This document shows positions 1-8,506 of a stretch of 64,000 nucleotides of DNA, piece by piece; position 1 is the stretch's first letter, and each line of letters starts with the position of its first letter. A model generated the notes under the pieces. That model was not told the DNA's origin and made no database searches. It saw nothing but the letters and a program-made list of their open reading frames with translations. Made by a program: the position numbers and the translations under genes. Origin of the DNA: Coleofasciculus sp040219735 (GTDB taxonomy: Bacteria > Cyanobacteriota > Cyanobacteriia > Cyanobacteriales > Coleofasciculaceae); assembly GCA_040219735.1 (NCBI GenBank), contig JAVJRX010000053.1. One strand, written 5' to 3'.

Positions 1-362
1 GAGCAGCAAACTGGCTATCGCATCCGCTGGTAGGTCTTTAACACTTGCCGATAACGTAGTGCGCTTAGCACTTAGGCTGGTAAGCACAGCTTTAACTTAT
101 TTGGCTAAAGCTCCGTGTATGCGAGACCGGGGTTGCTTACATCCAACAGGTTAACGAGGGCTGGCTTACTTACCATCGTTCTATTCTAGAGCAACAAGGA
201 GGTAAACAAGACAGTACGCCTACACCAACCCATCCACCTTCTCCCCAGTGCGACTATCCCTATATCGAGAATTATACATTCTCAAATTCCCCGGAAATGA
301 CTCAGAAAGTCTCCCCAATCAGTATTAGCCTGCTCGATTCTATTGAATTTGAGGAATATTAG
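1..362 (+). other. Remnants of two reading frames at the window edge
   Basis: No intact gene is visible. The first frame reads EQQTGYRIRW and stops at 31-33, which looks like the C-terminus of a gene starting before the window. A second frame is open from about 96 to a TAG at 360-362 without a plausible start; it reads like a protein tail (contains GVAYIQQVNEGWLTYHRS, a Pro/Thr-rich patch, and ends SIEFEEY). The 60 bases between them contain stops in this frame and a small hairpin (AGTGC/GCACT, 58-72). This may be one gene interrupted by a short insertion, or two unrelated fragments. I do not recognise either product. Confidence 0.3.
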
Positions 363-398
363 CTTGACACTCCCCGCCCGATAAAGACGGGGAGCCTG
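363..398 (+). mobile_element. IS200/IS605-like terminal hairpin (relic)
   Basis: The motif GCTTGACACTCCCCG is followed by a 7-bp stem CTCCCCG (370-376) / CGGGGAG (88-94 of the line, i.e. 388-394). From memory, such GC-rich hairpins after TTGACACTCCCCGC occur at the ends of cyanobacterial IS200/IS605 and stand-alone TnpB elements. No transposase is present beside it, so this would be a residual end. It could also simply be a terminator for the frame ending at 362. Confidence 0.35.
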
Positions 399-567
399 AT
401 CCCACTAATTCCGGTCAGAAGCGTTGAAGCCTTGACTACAAGGGAATTAGAGATATTCAGCAACATCACGCGATCGCAAGCTTGTCATAGCGTTGTGACA
501 AGCCTGTCACAGGTAGGGATTATGCTGATATAGAGGAGTTGAGATTCCTTTCGATAATGAACGACAC

Positions 568-597
568 AGCCTTCCAAGGTGACTTGGAAGGCTTTCC
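568..597 (+). terminator. Strong intrinsic terminator-like hairpin
   Basis: An 11-bp perfect stem AGCCTTCCAAG / CTTGGAAGGCT encloses the loop GTGA and is followed by TTCC. No CDS precedes it on the plus strand within 200 bases, so it could end a short untranslated RNA transcribed from about 490-540. An inverted repeat CTTGTCA/TGACAAG at 481-501 lies upstream. The rest of 399-706 shows no gene. Confidence 0.55.
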
Positions 598-706
598 TAT
601 CACTATAAGATTAATTTATTATTATAATTATACCACCTTATATTAGAGAAGCAAATTGTGGATTGTAGAATCCTGAAATCATCCCCACAATCGAGAAAAC
701 AGCACT

Positions 707-739
707 AAAAAAGCCCCCTACAACCGCAGGAGACTTTTT
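707..739 (-). terminator. Intrinsic terminator of ilvB
   Basis: Read on the minus strand, an A-rich 12-bp stem with G-U pairs (AAAAAGTCTCCT / AGGGGGCTTTTTT, loop GCGGTTGT) ends in a T tract 30-60 bases after the ilvB stop codon. The position and shape fit a rho-independent terminator. Confidence 0.7.
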
Positions 740-767
740 CACTATCCAATTTTCCAATAATTGTTGA

Positions 768-2627
768 TTACAGTTTCGTCCCACAAACTGGGCAGAAATG
801 ATTCGTAGTCTGATTCTGACTACCACAGTTACTGCAATCGACTACCTCGGCTATCTGTTCCGGCTGAGTGCGTTCTGGCAATCCAATCATTTGTGCATTA
901 CTCTTACCCGGTGCAACCATCGGATAACAATTCTCATTCTTGGTGACGTGGACATCCAGCAAAACCGGACCATCGTATGCTAACATTTGAGCGATCGCGT
1001 CCTTGAGTTCGTCTCGATGCTTCACCACCATGCCCTTGATCCCATAAGCTTGAGCCAGGACAGCAAAATCTGGCATTCCTATTTCCATATTCGAGGACGA
1101 ATACCGCTGTCCATAAAACGCCTCTTGCCACTGGCGCACCATTCCTTGCCAGCCGTTGTTAATGATCACCGTCTTGACATTAATGCCATACTGTGCTATC
1201 GTCCCTAGCTCCTGAATATTCATTTGTACCGAAGCATCGCCCGCCACACAAACCACTTGCTGATCGGGTAGAGCAACCTTCACTCCCATAGCAGCGGGGA
1301 CACCATAGCCCATCGTGCCTAAACCGGCACTGGAAATCCAACGGCGTGGTCCCGTCTTCAGAAATTGTGCTGCCCACATCTGATGTTGACCCACATCCGT
1401 GGTGTAATATGCATCAGGGGCTTGCCGATCCAACTCCACAATCACTGCTTGAGGCGAAATACTATCTGGATACTGCGGCGCTTCCAAAGGATAATCTTGA
1501 CGCCAACGCTGAATCCGGTTAAGCCATGGCTGAGTCTGGTTAGGTTCAGCCGAAATTCCCTGTTCCTGATAGCGCCGTAATAACTCAGCCAAAACCTGCT
1601 GCACATCGCCCACAATCGGGACTTGAGGGGCGCGGTTTTTGCCCACTTCCGCCGGGTCAATATCGATATGAATCACCTTAGCATGGCAAGCAAACTGATC
1701 AAGCTTACCGGTGACGCGATCATCGAACCGCGCACCGACGGCAATCAATAAATCACATTCACTCACGGCAAAGTTAGCATAAGCCGTGCCATGCATACCC
1801 AACATCCCCACAGACAACGGATGGGATTCATCAAATGCCCCTTTCCCCATCAGCGTCGTCGTGACGGGAATTTGGAATGTTTCTGCCAATTGCTTAACTT
1901 GATCATGGGCATTGGCAGTAATCGCACCACCCCCGATATAAAGTAAAGGTTGCTGGGACTCTCGGATCAGATGCAATGCCTGATTAATTTGCCGGGGATT
2001 TCCCTTAACCGTAGGACGATACCCCGTCAACTTAACCATACCTGGGTCAACCGGGGTATAGTCAAATTCTTCTAAGCCTACATCCTTGGGTATATCAATT
2101 AAAACCGGACCTGGACGACCAGTATTGGCAATATGGAACGCTTCGGCTACAATCCATGCCATATCACGGGGGTCACGCACCACATAAGAATGCTTCACAA
2201 TCGGCAGTGTAATGCCAAAAATATCTGTTTCTTGGAACGCATCCGAACCAATCGCCGCCCGTGCCACCTGTCCGGTAATCACCACCAAGGGAATCGAGTC
2301 CATGTGGGCGGTAGCAATCCCCGTCACCAGGTTTGTCGCCCCAGGACCCGATGTGCCAAAACAGACACCCACTTTTCCTGTCGCCCGAGCATACCCATCA
2401 GCCGCGTGGGCAGCACCTTGTTCATGGCGAACTAGGATATGCTGAATTTCCCCTCGTTCTTCCCACTGATACAATTCATCGTAAATCGGTAGGATCGCAC
2501 CACCGGGATAGCCAAAAATATGGTCAACCCCATGACGCTTCAGACTGTCCATCAGGGCGTAAGCACCTGTGCGACGAGTAACGGTTTTTTGTTTGACTTC
2601 TTTTTTAGAGATACTTTGGTAACGCAC
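768..2627 (-). CDS. ilvB: Acetolactate synthase large subunit with C-terminal zinc-ribbon tail
   Basis: This is a thiamine-diphosphate enzyme that condenses pyruvate (or pyruvate with 2-oxobutyrate) in the first shared step of valine, leucine and isoleucine synthesis. Seen: the PYR domain with FGYPGGAILPIYDEL and the cofactor-activating Glu of RHEQGAAHAADG (E69); a central domain around 215-350; and the PP domain with GDASVQMN and NNGWQGMVRQWQ. The GTG start at 2625-2627 follows a GAGGG ribosome site. The length (619 aa) suits cyanobacterial enzymes. Odd: the last 22 residues form CSNCG...FCPVCG, a CxxC-x10-CxxC zinc-ribbon motif absent from the textbook enzyme. The regulatory subunit gene ilvH is not in the window. 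Confidence 0.96.
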   Translation of the reverse strand: MRYQSISKKEVKQKTVTRRTGAYALMDSLKRHGVDHIFGYPGGAILPIYDELYQWEERGEIQHILVRHEQGAAHAADGYARATGKVGVCFGTSGPGATNLVTGIATAHMDSIPLVVITGQVARAAIGSDAFQETDIFGITLPIVKHSYVVRDPRDMAWIVAEAFHIANTGRPGPVLIDIPKDVGLEEFDYTPVDPGMVKLTGYRPTVKGNPRQINQALHLIRESQQPLLYIGGGAITANAHDQVKQLAETFQIPVTTTLMGKGAFDESHPLSVGMLGMHGTAYANFAVSECDLLIAVGARFDDRVTGKLDQFACHAKVIHIDIDPAEVGKNRAPQVPIVGDVQQVLAELLRRYQEQGISAEPNQTQPWLNRIQRWRQDYPLEAPQYPDSISPQAVIVELDRQAPDAYYTTDVGQHQMWAAQFLKTGPRRWISSAGLGTMGYGVPAAMGVKVALPDQQVVCVAGDASVQMNIQELGTIAQYGINVKTVIINNGWQGMVRQWQEAFYGQRYSSSNMEIGMPDFAVLAQAYGIKGMVVKHRDELKDAIAQMLAYDGPVLLDVHVTKNENCYPMVAPGKSNAQMIGLPERTQPEQIAEVVDCSNCGSQNQTTNHFCPVCGTKL

Positions 2628-2763
2628 CAGATACCCTCACTAAATGATTAACGCTTTTTCTATGAGTTTTGTATATCCTGACAATAGGTTCACCCGACCT
2701 ATGGTAGATCTTAATCGAGGAAGTAACCTATGAGTGTAAAACAAATTTAGGATCACTGTCTAG

Positions 2764-2920
2764 TTGTTATTGGTCGTTGGTCATTGGTCATTGGTTATTG
2801 GTCATTGGTCATTGGTCATTGGTCATTGGTCATTGGTCGTTGGTCGTTGGTCATTGGTTATTGGTCATTGGTCATTGGTCATTGGTCATTGGTCGTTGGT
2901 CATTGGTCGTTGGTCATTGG
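2764..2920. repeat. Tandem heptamer array, unit TTGGTCA
   Basis: About 22 consecutive 7-bp units of TTGGTCA, with variants such as TTGGTCG and TTGGTTA, run without interruption. Since 7 is not a multiple of 3, all frames stay open and produce spurious WSL-rich ORFs. Its complement, TGACCAA, recurs near other genes in the window. Short tandem heptamers of this kind are typical of filamentous cyanobacteria. Confidence 0.95.
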
Positions 2921-2983
2921 GCGAAGCATTCGCGTTGCAATTTGAATAGAAAACCGATAGATTTGGGCGCGAATGCTTCGCCC
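2919..2983. repeat. 16-bp perfect inverted repeat
   Basis: GGGCGAAGCATTCGCG (2919-2934) and its exact complement (2968-2983) enclose 33 bases and are followed by CCTACGAA, a tail shared with other palindromes here. It lies downstream of the ABC ATPase gene on the minus strand and could form a large hairpin in that transcript. Confidence 0.85.
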
Positions 2984-2996
2984 CTACGAATGCATC

Positions 2997-3028
2997 TGCT
3001 CCCCCTGCTCCCTCTGCTCCCCCAGCTA
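2997..3028. repeat. CTCCC(C/T)CTG short repeat overlapping a stop codon
   Basis: Imperfect units of CTCCCCCTG / CTCCCTCTG / CTCCCCCAG are arrayed here. The complement contains TAGCTGGGGGAG, whose TAG is the stop codon of the ABC ATPase gene. Related arrays lie at 46266-46308 and 52297-52333. Confidence 0.8.
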
Positions 3029-4006
3029 ATGACTCGATTCAATCCCCCTCTGATGTAACTGCTGCATGAAAAATTCCTCTAGAGAGGAACGTGCTAGGGT
3101 GATCTCAATTAATTGCGCCCCCATCAGGCGCAGACTGGCAATAAATTCTTGGGGTTCACCTTTGAGTTCACCGTACCAGCTATCTTCCTCGAATGCCAGT
3201 TCTTTAACCCAGCGTTGGAGAATGTCGATGTTACCGCCTTTGCCGCGAACCTGGTAATGAGTCGCCACACCCAAGAGTTCATCCAGAGTGCCCATACAAA
3301 TTAACTCTCCCTCCGCCAGAATCGCCACGCGATCGCAAATCTTCTCGACATCGGATAAAACATGGCTATTGAAGAAAATGGTTTTACCTTGCTCCTTAAG
3401 TGAGAGAATAATTTCCCGGATCTGATAGCGTCCCATGGGATCAAGTCCTGACATCGGCTCATCCAGAAATACCACATCAGGGTCATTAATCAGGGCTTGT
3501 GCCATGCCGACGCGCTGGAGCATTCCCTTAGAATACTGTCGCAACTGCTTTTTTTTCGCCGCCGACTTCGATAATCCGACTAATTCCAGCAATTGGGGAA
3601 TGCGTTGACGTTGACGACTTTTGGGGATTTGAAACAATCCGGCGGTCAGTTGCAAGAATTCCCAGCCTGTCAGATAGTCGTAGAAATAGGGGTTTTCCGG
3701 CAAATAACCGATTCGCTGCTTCACCTGGCGATCGCCAATGGGTTTTCCCATCAGCCAAGCCCGTCCAGAGGTGGGACGGACAATGCCGAGTAAAATTTTC
3801 AATAGCGTCGTTTTCCCTGCCCCATTAGGACCGAGCAAGCCAAATGTCTCTCCCGGCTCAACGGAGAGAGAGCAACTTTTAAGTGATTCAATTTTTTGAT
3901 TCAGCCAAAAGCCAGTGCGATAAACTTTCCTTAGCTCAGAAGTCGCGACGACTGGACTCTGGTCAAGGGTAGTCAATGCCCCTGGCAAATCAGCAGTCGA
4001 ATCCAT
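3026..4006 (-). CDS. ABC transporter ATP-binding protein (ABC-2 type exporter class)
   Basis: This nucleotide-binding subunit would power an exporter in the cytoplasmic membrane. Seen: Walker A GPNGAGKTT (59-67), Q-loop region YLPENPYFYD, signature YSKGMLQRVG, Walker B VVFLDEPMSGLD and H-loop NSHVLSD, then about 90 extra C-terminal residues as in the multidrug/Gld-type branch. The substrate cannot be read from the sequence. No permease gene lies beside it. The ATG at 4004-4006 has no clear ribosome site. The stop codon is part of a dispersed TAGCTGGGGGAG repeat. Sure of the family, unsure of the role. Confidence 0.93.
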   Translation of the reverse strand: MDSTADLPGALTTLDQSPVVATSELRKVYRTGFWLNQKIESLKSCSLSVEPGETFGLLGPNGAGKTTLLKILLGIVRPTSGRAWLMGKPIGDRQVKQRIGYLPENPYFYDYLTGWEFLQLTAGLFQIPKSRQRQRIPQLLELVGLSKSAAKKKQLRQYSKGMLQRVGMAQALINDPDVVFLDEPMSGLDPMGRYQIREIILSLKEQGKTIFFNSHVLSDVEKICDRVAILAEGELICMGTLDELLGVATHYQVRGKGGNIDILQRWVKELAFEEDSWYGELKGEPQEFIASLRLMGAQLIEITLARSSLEEFFMQQLHQRGIESSH

Positions 4007-4276
4007 TCGCTGTTAATTAAATAATTGACAGTTCTACAATTTATAACACTATCAGTATATTGGTGCTTCTCATACAATACAGCAGAAAATAAGTTCCAGA
4101 CGCGCCATGCCCTCCCCTCGATACTCCGAAGGGTAAAACTCGCTCAGGGCGGGTTTTGAGGTAATGCTATTATCCACAGCCAAGCATCAAGTCCCCAAAC
4201 CCACCCCTGCTTGCCTTAAAACCATGCCCGAAAAGTGTTGCGAAGGGTCAATCAAAACTTAGCTCCCCCTACTCCC

Positions 4277-6646
4277 TTACCGACGCATTGCCGTTGACTG
4301 ACTCTGAGAATGTTGGGCGACTTGCTCGGCAACTTTGGGATCGTACAGCCGTAAATAATTCCAATAGTTACCAAACACCTGCTTCACATAATCTCTGGTT
4401 TCGTCAAAAGGAATGGATTCGACAAACTCATCAGGATCGCCAGCGCTTTCTTGTCGCAGCCATTTTGCCAAATTTCCTTGACCGGCGTTGTAACTTGCGA
4501 TCGCAAGTAAGGAGTTGTCGTTGTAAGATTGGTGAACTTGTCGCAGAAACCAGGTTCCCAATTTAATGTTATCGTCTGGATTTTCGAGAGAATAATCCTC
4601 CATATCAATATTTTCTGCTGCCCACGCCCCGGTACTGGGCATCATCTGCATTAAACCCACAGCACCAGCGCCCGAACGAATATCGGGTTCAAAGCGAGAT
4701 TCTTGGCGAATCAGGGCAGTCACTAATAGAGGATTGAGTTCACGCTTTTGGGAATAGGTGGCAATCTCGTCTGAGAAAGGAAATGGGTAGAGCGCTTGCC
4801 AGTAGGTGAATTTTTCCCGCAAGTCTTGGTACTGAGCTTGTTCTTCGGGGGTATCCCGATCTTCTAAGCTGGCAATGGTAGCAATGCCGCTCAGGTAATC
4901 TCCTATCCCCAACTGCACCAAGCCATCGGTAAACTGCTCGGCGACGGTGGGTTCTAGGCGATTTTGGAATTCGGCTCTCCAAAGCATCCAAGCATCTTGG
5001 TCAGACCCGAGTAAATAGAGTTCCTTGAGAGCGGGTGAACCCCCAGGTAGTAAGGGTCGGGTTTTCGGCAGAACCAGTTTCGGATCAAGTTGACGGACTG
5101 TTTTAAAGTCGCCCACATCCCAACCTAGCTGTACAGCAGAGCGCCACGCATAGTAAGACTGGGGGTGATTGGTAATCACCTGCTCGAATGCGGTTTGGGC
5201 ATCCTGTCGGCGTCCCAATTCCCTTGCCCATTTGCCCACCCAAAAGCCAGCCTGACGTGCCAGGAAGCGATGAGGATTTTCCGTGGTAATTGGTTTTGCC
5301 CATTCCCAAGCTGCCTCTACATTGCCAGATTTAGCGTGCAACCGCGCGACTTGCCAGCGGTAGGCGGCGGCGGCGTCGGAATCGCCATGGTCATCGATCA
5401 ATTGTTTTCGGGCTTGCTCGGCGGCTTTATAACTACCTAGGCGTTCCAGGGTTTCAGCTTTAACCAAAAGGGCTTCACCTGCGCGTTCGGGGAAGCGCTC
5501 AACGACTTCGTCCAGATAGGGAACTGCCTCAATATCCGGTTCCAGTTGCGCCAGTTCAATCAGGGCGGCGGGTGTTTCCTTGGCGTCGGGAAAATCACGC
5601 ACCATCTGTTTGTATGCCTGTTTCGCTTCCGCGTACTTCTGGGCGAATTTGAGGGCTCTGGCTACTAAATAGGCATTTTGGGAAGTCTTGGCAGCTTTGG
5701 CATAAGCCGCACTGGCTTGCCCATATTTCCGGTCTCGCCAGTAGCCCACCGCGATCATTTGCCAGTCATCGGGTTTAATTAGGGGTTGATCATCGGAGTC
5801 AACTGCTCTACTGTAGTTTCCCACCAATTGGTCTAGGATAGGCGTGATATCTGAAGTGACCTCTGGGGTGTCAAAGGCATAGCGAGCCAAAAGCAGCATC
5901 AACTCAGGCTGATCTGGATTGTCTTGGAGACGCTGCTGTGCTAATTCTAGAATCAGCGGATGAGACGGATAGTTAGCGATTGCCTTGTCCCAGTATTTGG
6001 GATCGTCGGCGGGTGGTTCATAAATCTGCTGGATTTTCTCCAGCCAACCCAGATTGGCGGACAAAGATTTAATCTCGTCGTCCTGATAGGTTGAATCTTG
6101 GGAGAAAAGAGCATAAAGAGCATAAGCCGCAACGGGCTGATCCGCATAGCGTTGCAGCAGGTTTTGCCATTCGGTTAAGGCTTTGATTTTCTCGCCCATC
6201 AGTTCGTAAGCTTGGGCGCGTTTAACTGCAATATAGCCGCCGAGTACAGGATAGTCCAACTCCAAGCCCTCTAACCAACGCAGCGCCTCCTTGCCCTTGC
6301 CTTGCTCAATTAAATCCCCTGCCAAAAGATAACGCGCACGAGACCTATCGATGGAACGATTTCCTTGTGCGATCGCTTCGAGTTTACCTCGGCGCTGGTT
6401 CGCACTCCAGGACGCGAGTCGCAAAACCGCTGTGTTACTCTGTTTTTCTGGGCTAAAGGAGTTATGCTCCACAAAAGGCAGCCAGATGGTCAATTGACCA
6501 AGACCCCTGGTATACTCACCTCCTATAAGCGTTCCTCCCCAGATGAGAGCAACGAGTCCGACTCCAGCGACTAGAGCGATTTGTCGTCTTCGTTGTTTTT
6601 GCCTTGAACGGCTGTGGGGGGCGAAAATCTCGCGTCTTTTTCTCAT
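4277..6646 (-). CDS. Soluble-type lytic murein transglycosylase (Slt family)
   Basis: This enzyme cleaves the MurNAc-GlcNAc bond of peptidoglycan to give 1,6-anhydro ends, in the periplasm. Seen: a basic N-terminus and a single membrane segment (about residues 23-43, IALVAGVGLVALIWGGTLIGG) acting as anchor or signal; a long helical-repeat middle region of TPR-like pairs (about 90-600); and a C-terminal SLT domain with the catalytic Glu in ALIRQESRF, GAVGLMQMMPSTG, and SYNAGQGN. A strong ribosome site AGGAGG precedes the ATG. The length (789 aa) exceeds E. coli Slt70, mainly through the helical region. Confidence 0.93.
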   Translation of the reverse strand: MRKRREIFAPHSRSRQKQRRRQIALVAGVGLVALIWGGTLIGGEYTRGLGQLTIWLPFVEHNSFSPEKQSNTAVLRLASWSANQRRGKLEAIAQGNRSIDRSRARYLLAGDLIEQGKGKEALRWLEGLELDYPVLGGYIAVKRAQAYELMGEKIKALTEWQNLLQRYADQPVAAYALYALFSQDSTYQDDEIKSLSANLGWLEKIQQIYEPPADDPKYWDKAIANYPSHPLILELAQQRLQDNPDQPELMLLLARYAFDTPEVTSDITPILDQLVGNYSRAVDSDDQPLIKPDDWQMIAVGYWRDRKYGQASAAYAKAAKTSQNAYLVARALKFAQKYAEAKQAYKQMVRDFPDAKETPAALIELAQLEPDIEAVPYLDEVVERFPERAGEALLVKAETLERLGSYKAAEQARKQLIDDHGDSDAAAAYRWQVARLHAKSGNVEAAWEWAKPITTENPHRFLARQAGFWVGKWARELGRRQDAQTAFEQVITNHPQSYYAWRSAVQLGWDVGDFKTVRQLDPKLVLPKTRPLLPGGSPALKELYLLGSDQDAWMLWRAEFQNRLEPTVAEQFTDGLVQLGIGDYLSGIATIASLEDRDTPEEQAQYQDLREKFTYWQALYPFPFSDEIATYSQKRELNPLLVTALIRQESRFEPDIRSGAGAVGLMQMMPSTGAWAAENIDMEDYSLENPDDNIKLGTWFLRQVHQSYNDNSLLAIASYNAGQGNLAKWLRQESAGDPDEFVESIPFDETRDYVKQVFGNYWNYLRLYDPKVAEQVAQHSQSQSTAMRR

Positions 6647-6780
6647 AGAACCTCCTGCTGACGCACATCTATCTTAGATCTGGGTGAAGATCACAGAACA
6701 CGATGGCATTGCCCGGTCTGACTGTAAGTTGGGTGGATTGATCCCGTGGGAAATTTTCCCGAACCGTTTCTGGATGGGGG

Positions 6781-8022
6781 TTAGCGTTTTGGTCGTTTTT
6801 TCAGACCCAATCGTCGAACGATATACTGACGCTGCACCCGATCAAATTTGGTTTTCCTTGTGATCTTCCATTCTTCAATATAAGCGCCCACCAGACAAGC
6901 CCCAATTAAATCCGTCCCATCTAAATTTGTGTTTTTCAGCTTCGCCCCCTTTAAGTTAGCCGACTGCAAATTGGCATAGCTGAGATCGCTATTGACGAAA
7001 CTCGCCGCCACTAAATTAGCCCCCCGCAGATTCGTTTCGGGCAAGCAAAGATTGTCGAAGTTTTTTTCCTGTCCTTCACCTGTAACGACTAATTGCCGGA
7101 TTTTCGGGTGTTCCAAATAGGTTGTTCCCACGCGGGAGAGTTCGAGTTTTTTGGCTTGAAACCAGCAGGTGCGCGTCACCTTCGCTTGTCTAAAATTTGT
7201 GCTTTTGAGCAGCGCTTGGGTGAAATCCGCTTCCGTTAAATCGGCACCCTGAAAATTTGTCCCCCCAATCGCGGCAAAGGCAACTGCAATCCGACGAATG
7301 AAAGCATAGTTTTTATCCCCAATTAAGGCTCGCCAGCTTACATAGGCAGAAAGTCCAGCCACGCCTACCGCCACAATCACCGCCACCGTTGCGGCGCTGG
7401 TTGCTGCTGCCACAGGTGCCCCAGCCGTAACCACGACTACAGAACCGGCGGCGGCGACAACACCAGCTCCAGCCGCAACGACTGCCACAGCGCTAGCAGC
7501 GGCGACAGCACCGGCTGCTGCTCCTGCTGCCACGACTGCCATCGCCATAGCCGCCGCGACTGCTCCAGCACTGGCAGCTACTACGGTTACGGCAACCGCT
7601 GTAGCTCCGGTTAGAACTGCCACCATTGCCGCCACCACAATTGCCACAACCCAAACCCCTAACGCCATAATCAGCCCTTGGCGAATCGTCATGCTCACAA
7701 AAACACCCAAAGCGATGAGAATAAACACACCGGCTAAGATTTCGATTAGGTTCTGACTAATCAGCGCAGCGCCAGTGATCACACCCGCCAAGGCGGAAAT
7801 AAAACCAGATAGCGTCGATAGAAATAAAGCCACCAGCAAGAGAATTGTTGCCCAATGTTGCTGCAATCCCGCTTGGCAATAGCTAAAATTTGCCCCCGTC
7901 AGGATAGCATTGGTAAAGTCTGTGCCTCGGATGTCGGCATGGCTGAAGTTAGCACCGGCTAAGTCAGTTCTACCTCGAAACGAGCGACCTTGCAGGTTTT
8001 GACCGGAGTAGTCCTGAGCCAT
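6781..8022 (-). CDS. Pentapeptide-repeat membrane protein with Ala/Val-rich core
   Basis: Function unknown. The start is set at the ATG at 8020-8022 because GGAGG lies 5 bases upstream; the open frame runs further up, but that part (to 8208) looks untranslated. Seen in 413 aa: N-terminal A(D/N)LXX-type pentapeptide repeats (1-50, e.g. GRTDLAGANFSHADIRG); a hydrophobic block with several membrane segments (55-130); an extremely Ala/Val/Gly-rich segment (about 130-230); then a second pentapeptide block (255-375) and a basic tail ending KKRPKR. Pentapeptide repeats form a right-handed beta-helix. Two such blocks bracketing a membrane core is an uncommon layout. Confidence 0.88.
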   Translation of the reverse strand: MAQDYSGQNLQGRSFRGRTDLAGANFSHADIRGTDFTNAILTGANFSYCQAGLQQHWATILLLVALFLSTLSGFISALAGVITGAALISQNLIEILAGVFILIALGVFVSMTIRQGLIMALGVWVVAIVVAAMVAVLTGATAVAVTVVAASAGAVAAAMAMAVVAAGAAAGAVAAASAVAVVAAGAGVVAAAGSVVVVTAGAPVAAATSAATVAVIVAVGVAGLSAYVSWRALIGDKNYAFIRRIAVAFAAIGGTNFQGADLTEADFTQALLKSTNFRQAKVTRTCWFQAKKLELSRVGTTYLEHPKIRQLVVTGEGQEKNFDNLCLPETNLRGANLVAASFVNSDLSYANLQSANLKGAKLKNTNLDGTDLIGACLVGAYIEEWKITRKTKFDRVQRQYIVRRLGLKKRPKR

Positions 8023-8263
8023 TATAACCTCCGAACGGATGGGGCAACTATAAGACAATGGGCGTTGGCGGCACTTGAAAATTGCATTCAGCAACGGTTC
8101 GACTTGACCAACTCTTATGCTGTAGAATAAAGCATTTAGTGGAACAATTGAACTAGAATAGCAACGGCATATTCTCTTAGAGTAAATGCCAGATGGTTTA
8201 ACCCACAACGTTTCCTGCTGCCTGTTTTTCCCTCTTCCCCAATCACCTCTTCCTCATTTATCA

Positions 8264-8428
8264 ATGAATCGTTCAAAAATTGTGGCAATTATTACTGGAG
8301 CCATTTCCATACTTCTGGCACTGGCATACCTTCTTTTGGTTCAGCTTTTGGACTTTCGCGGCGAAATGATTCCCGCCCCGGTAAGTCAGTTACCACAGAT
8401 TATTGAAGTGATGAATTATGAACTATAA
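8264..8428 (+). CDS. Small single-span membrane protein, conserved-looking
   Basis: A 54-aa protein beginning MNRSKIVAIITG, with one hydrophobic segment (about 6-27, rich in I, L, A) followed by LLDFRGEMIPAP. The open frame extends upstream to 8186, but residues there are low-complexity and the MNRSK start gives a compact protein. No clear ribosome site. It looks like a small cyanobacterial membrane protein family of unknown role (recognition from memory only). Divergent from the pentapeptide gene. Confidence 0.6.
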   Translation: MNRSKIVAIITGAISILLALAYLLLVQLLDFRGEMIPAPVSQLPQIIEVMNYEL

Positions 8429-8460
8429 ATCATGAATTCTCTGTTCCCCATTTCCGGTAT

Positions 8461-8506
8461 CAGGGCGCACGTCGGTTTATCAGGGCGCACGTCGGTGCGC
8501 CCCTAC
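8461..8506. repeat. GGGCGCAC palindrome, one and a half copies, overlapping a stop codon
   Basis: A half copy CAGGGCGCACGTCGGT (8461-8476) is followed by a full hairpin GGGCGCAC-GTCG-GTGCGCCC and CCTACGAA. The complement of CTA in this tail (8503-8505) is the TAG stop of the GTPase gene. The same palindrome occurs in frame inside the giant haemagglutinin gene (41927-41946). Confidence 0.85.

Noticed and set aside
2764..3058. Two overlapping plus-strand frames rich in VIGHWSL
   Set aside because: They are translations of the TTGGTCA heptamer array, which keeps all frames open; no ribosome site or real composition.
4170..4178. TTATCCACA as a DnaA box (also at 14938-14946)
   Set aside because: Isolated single matches, one inside lepB; no cluster, unlike 51600-51674.
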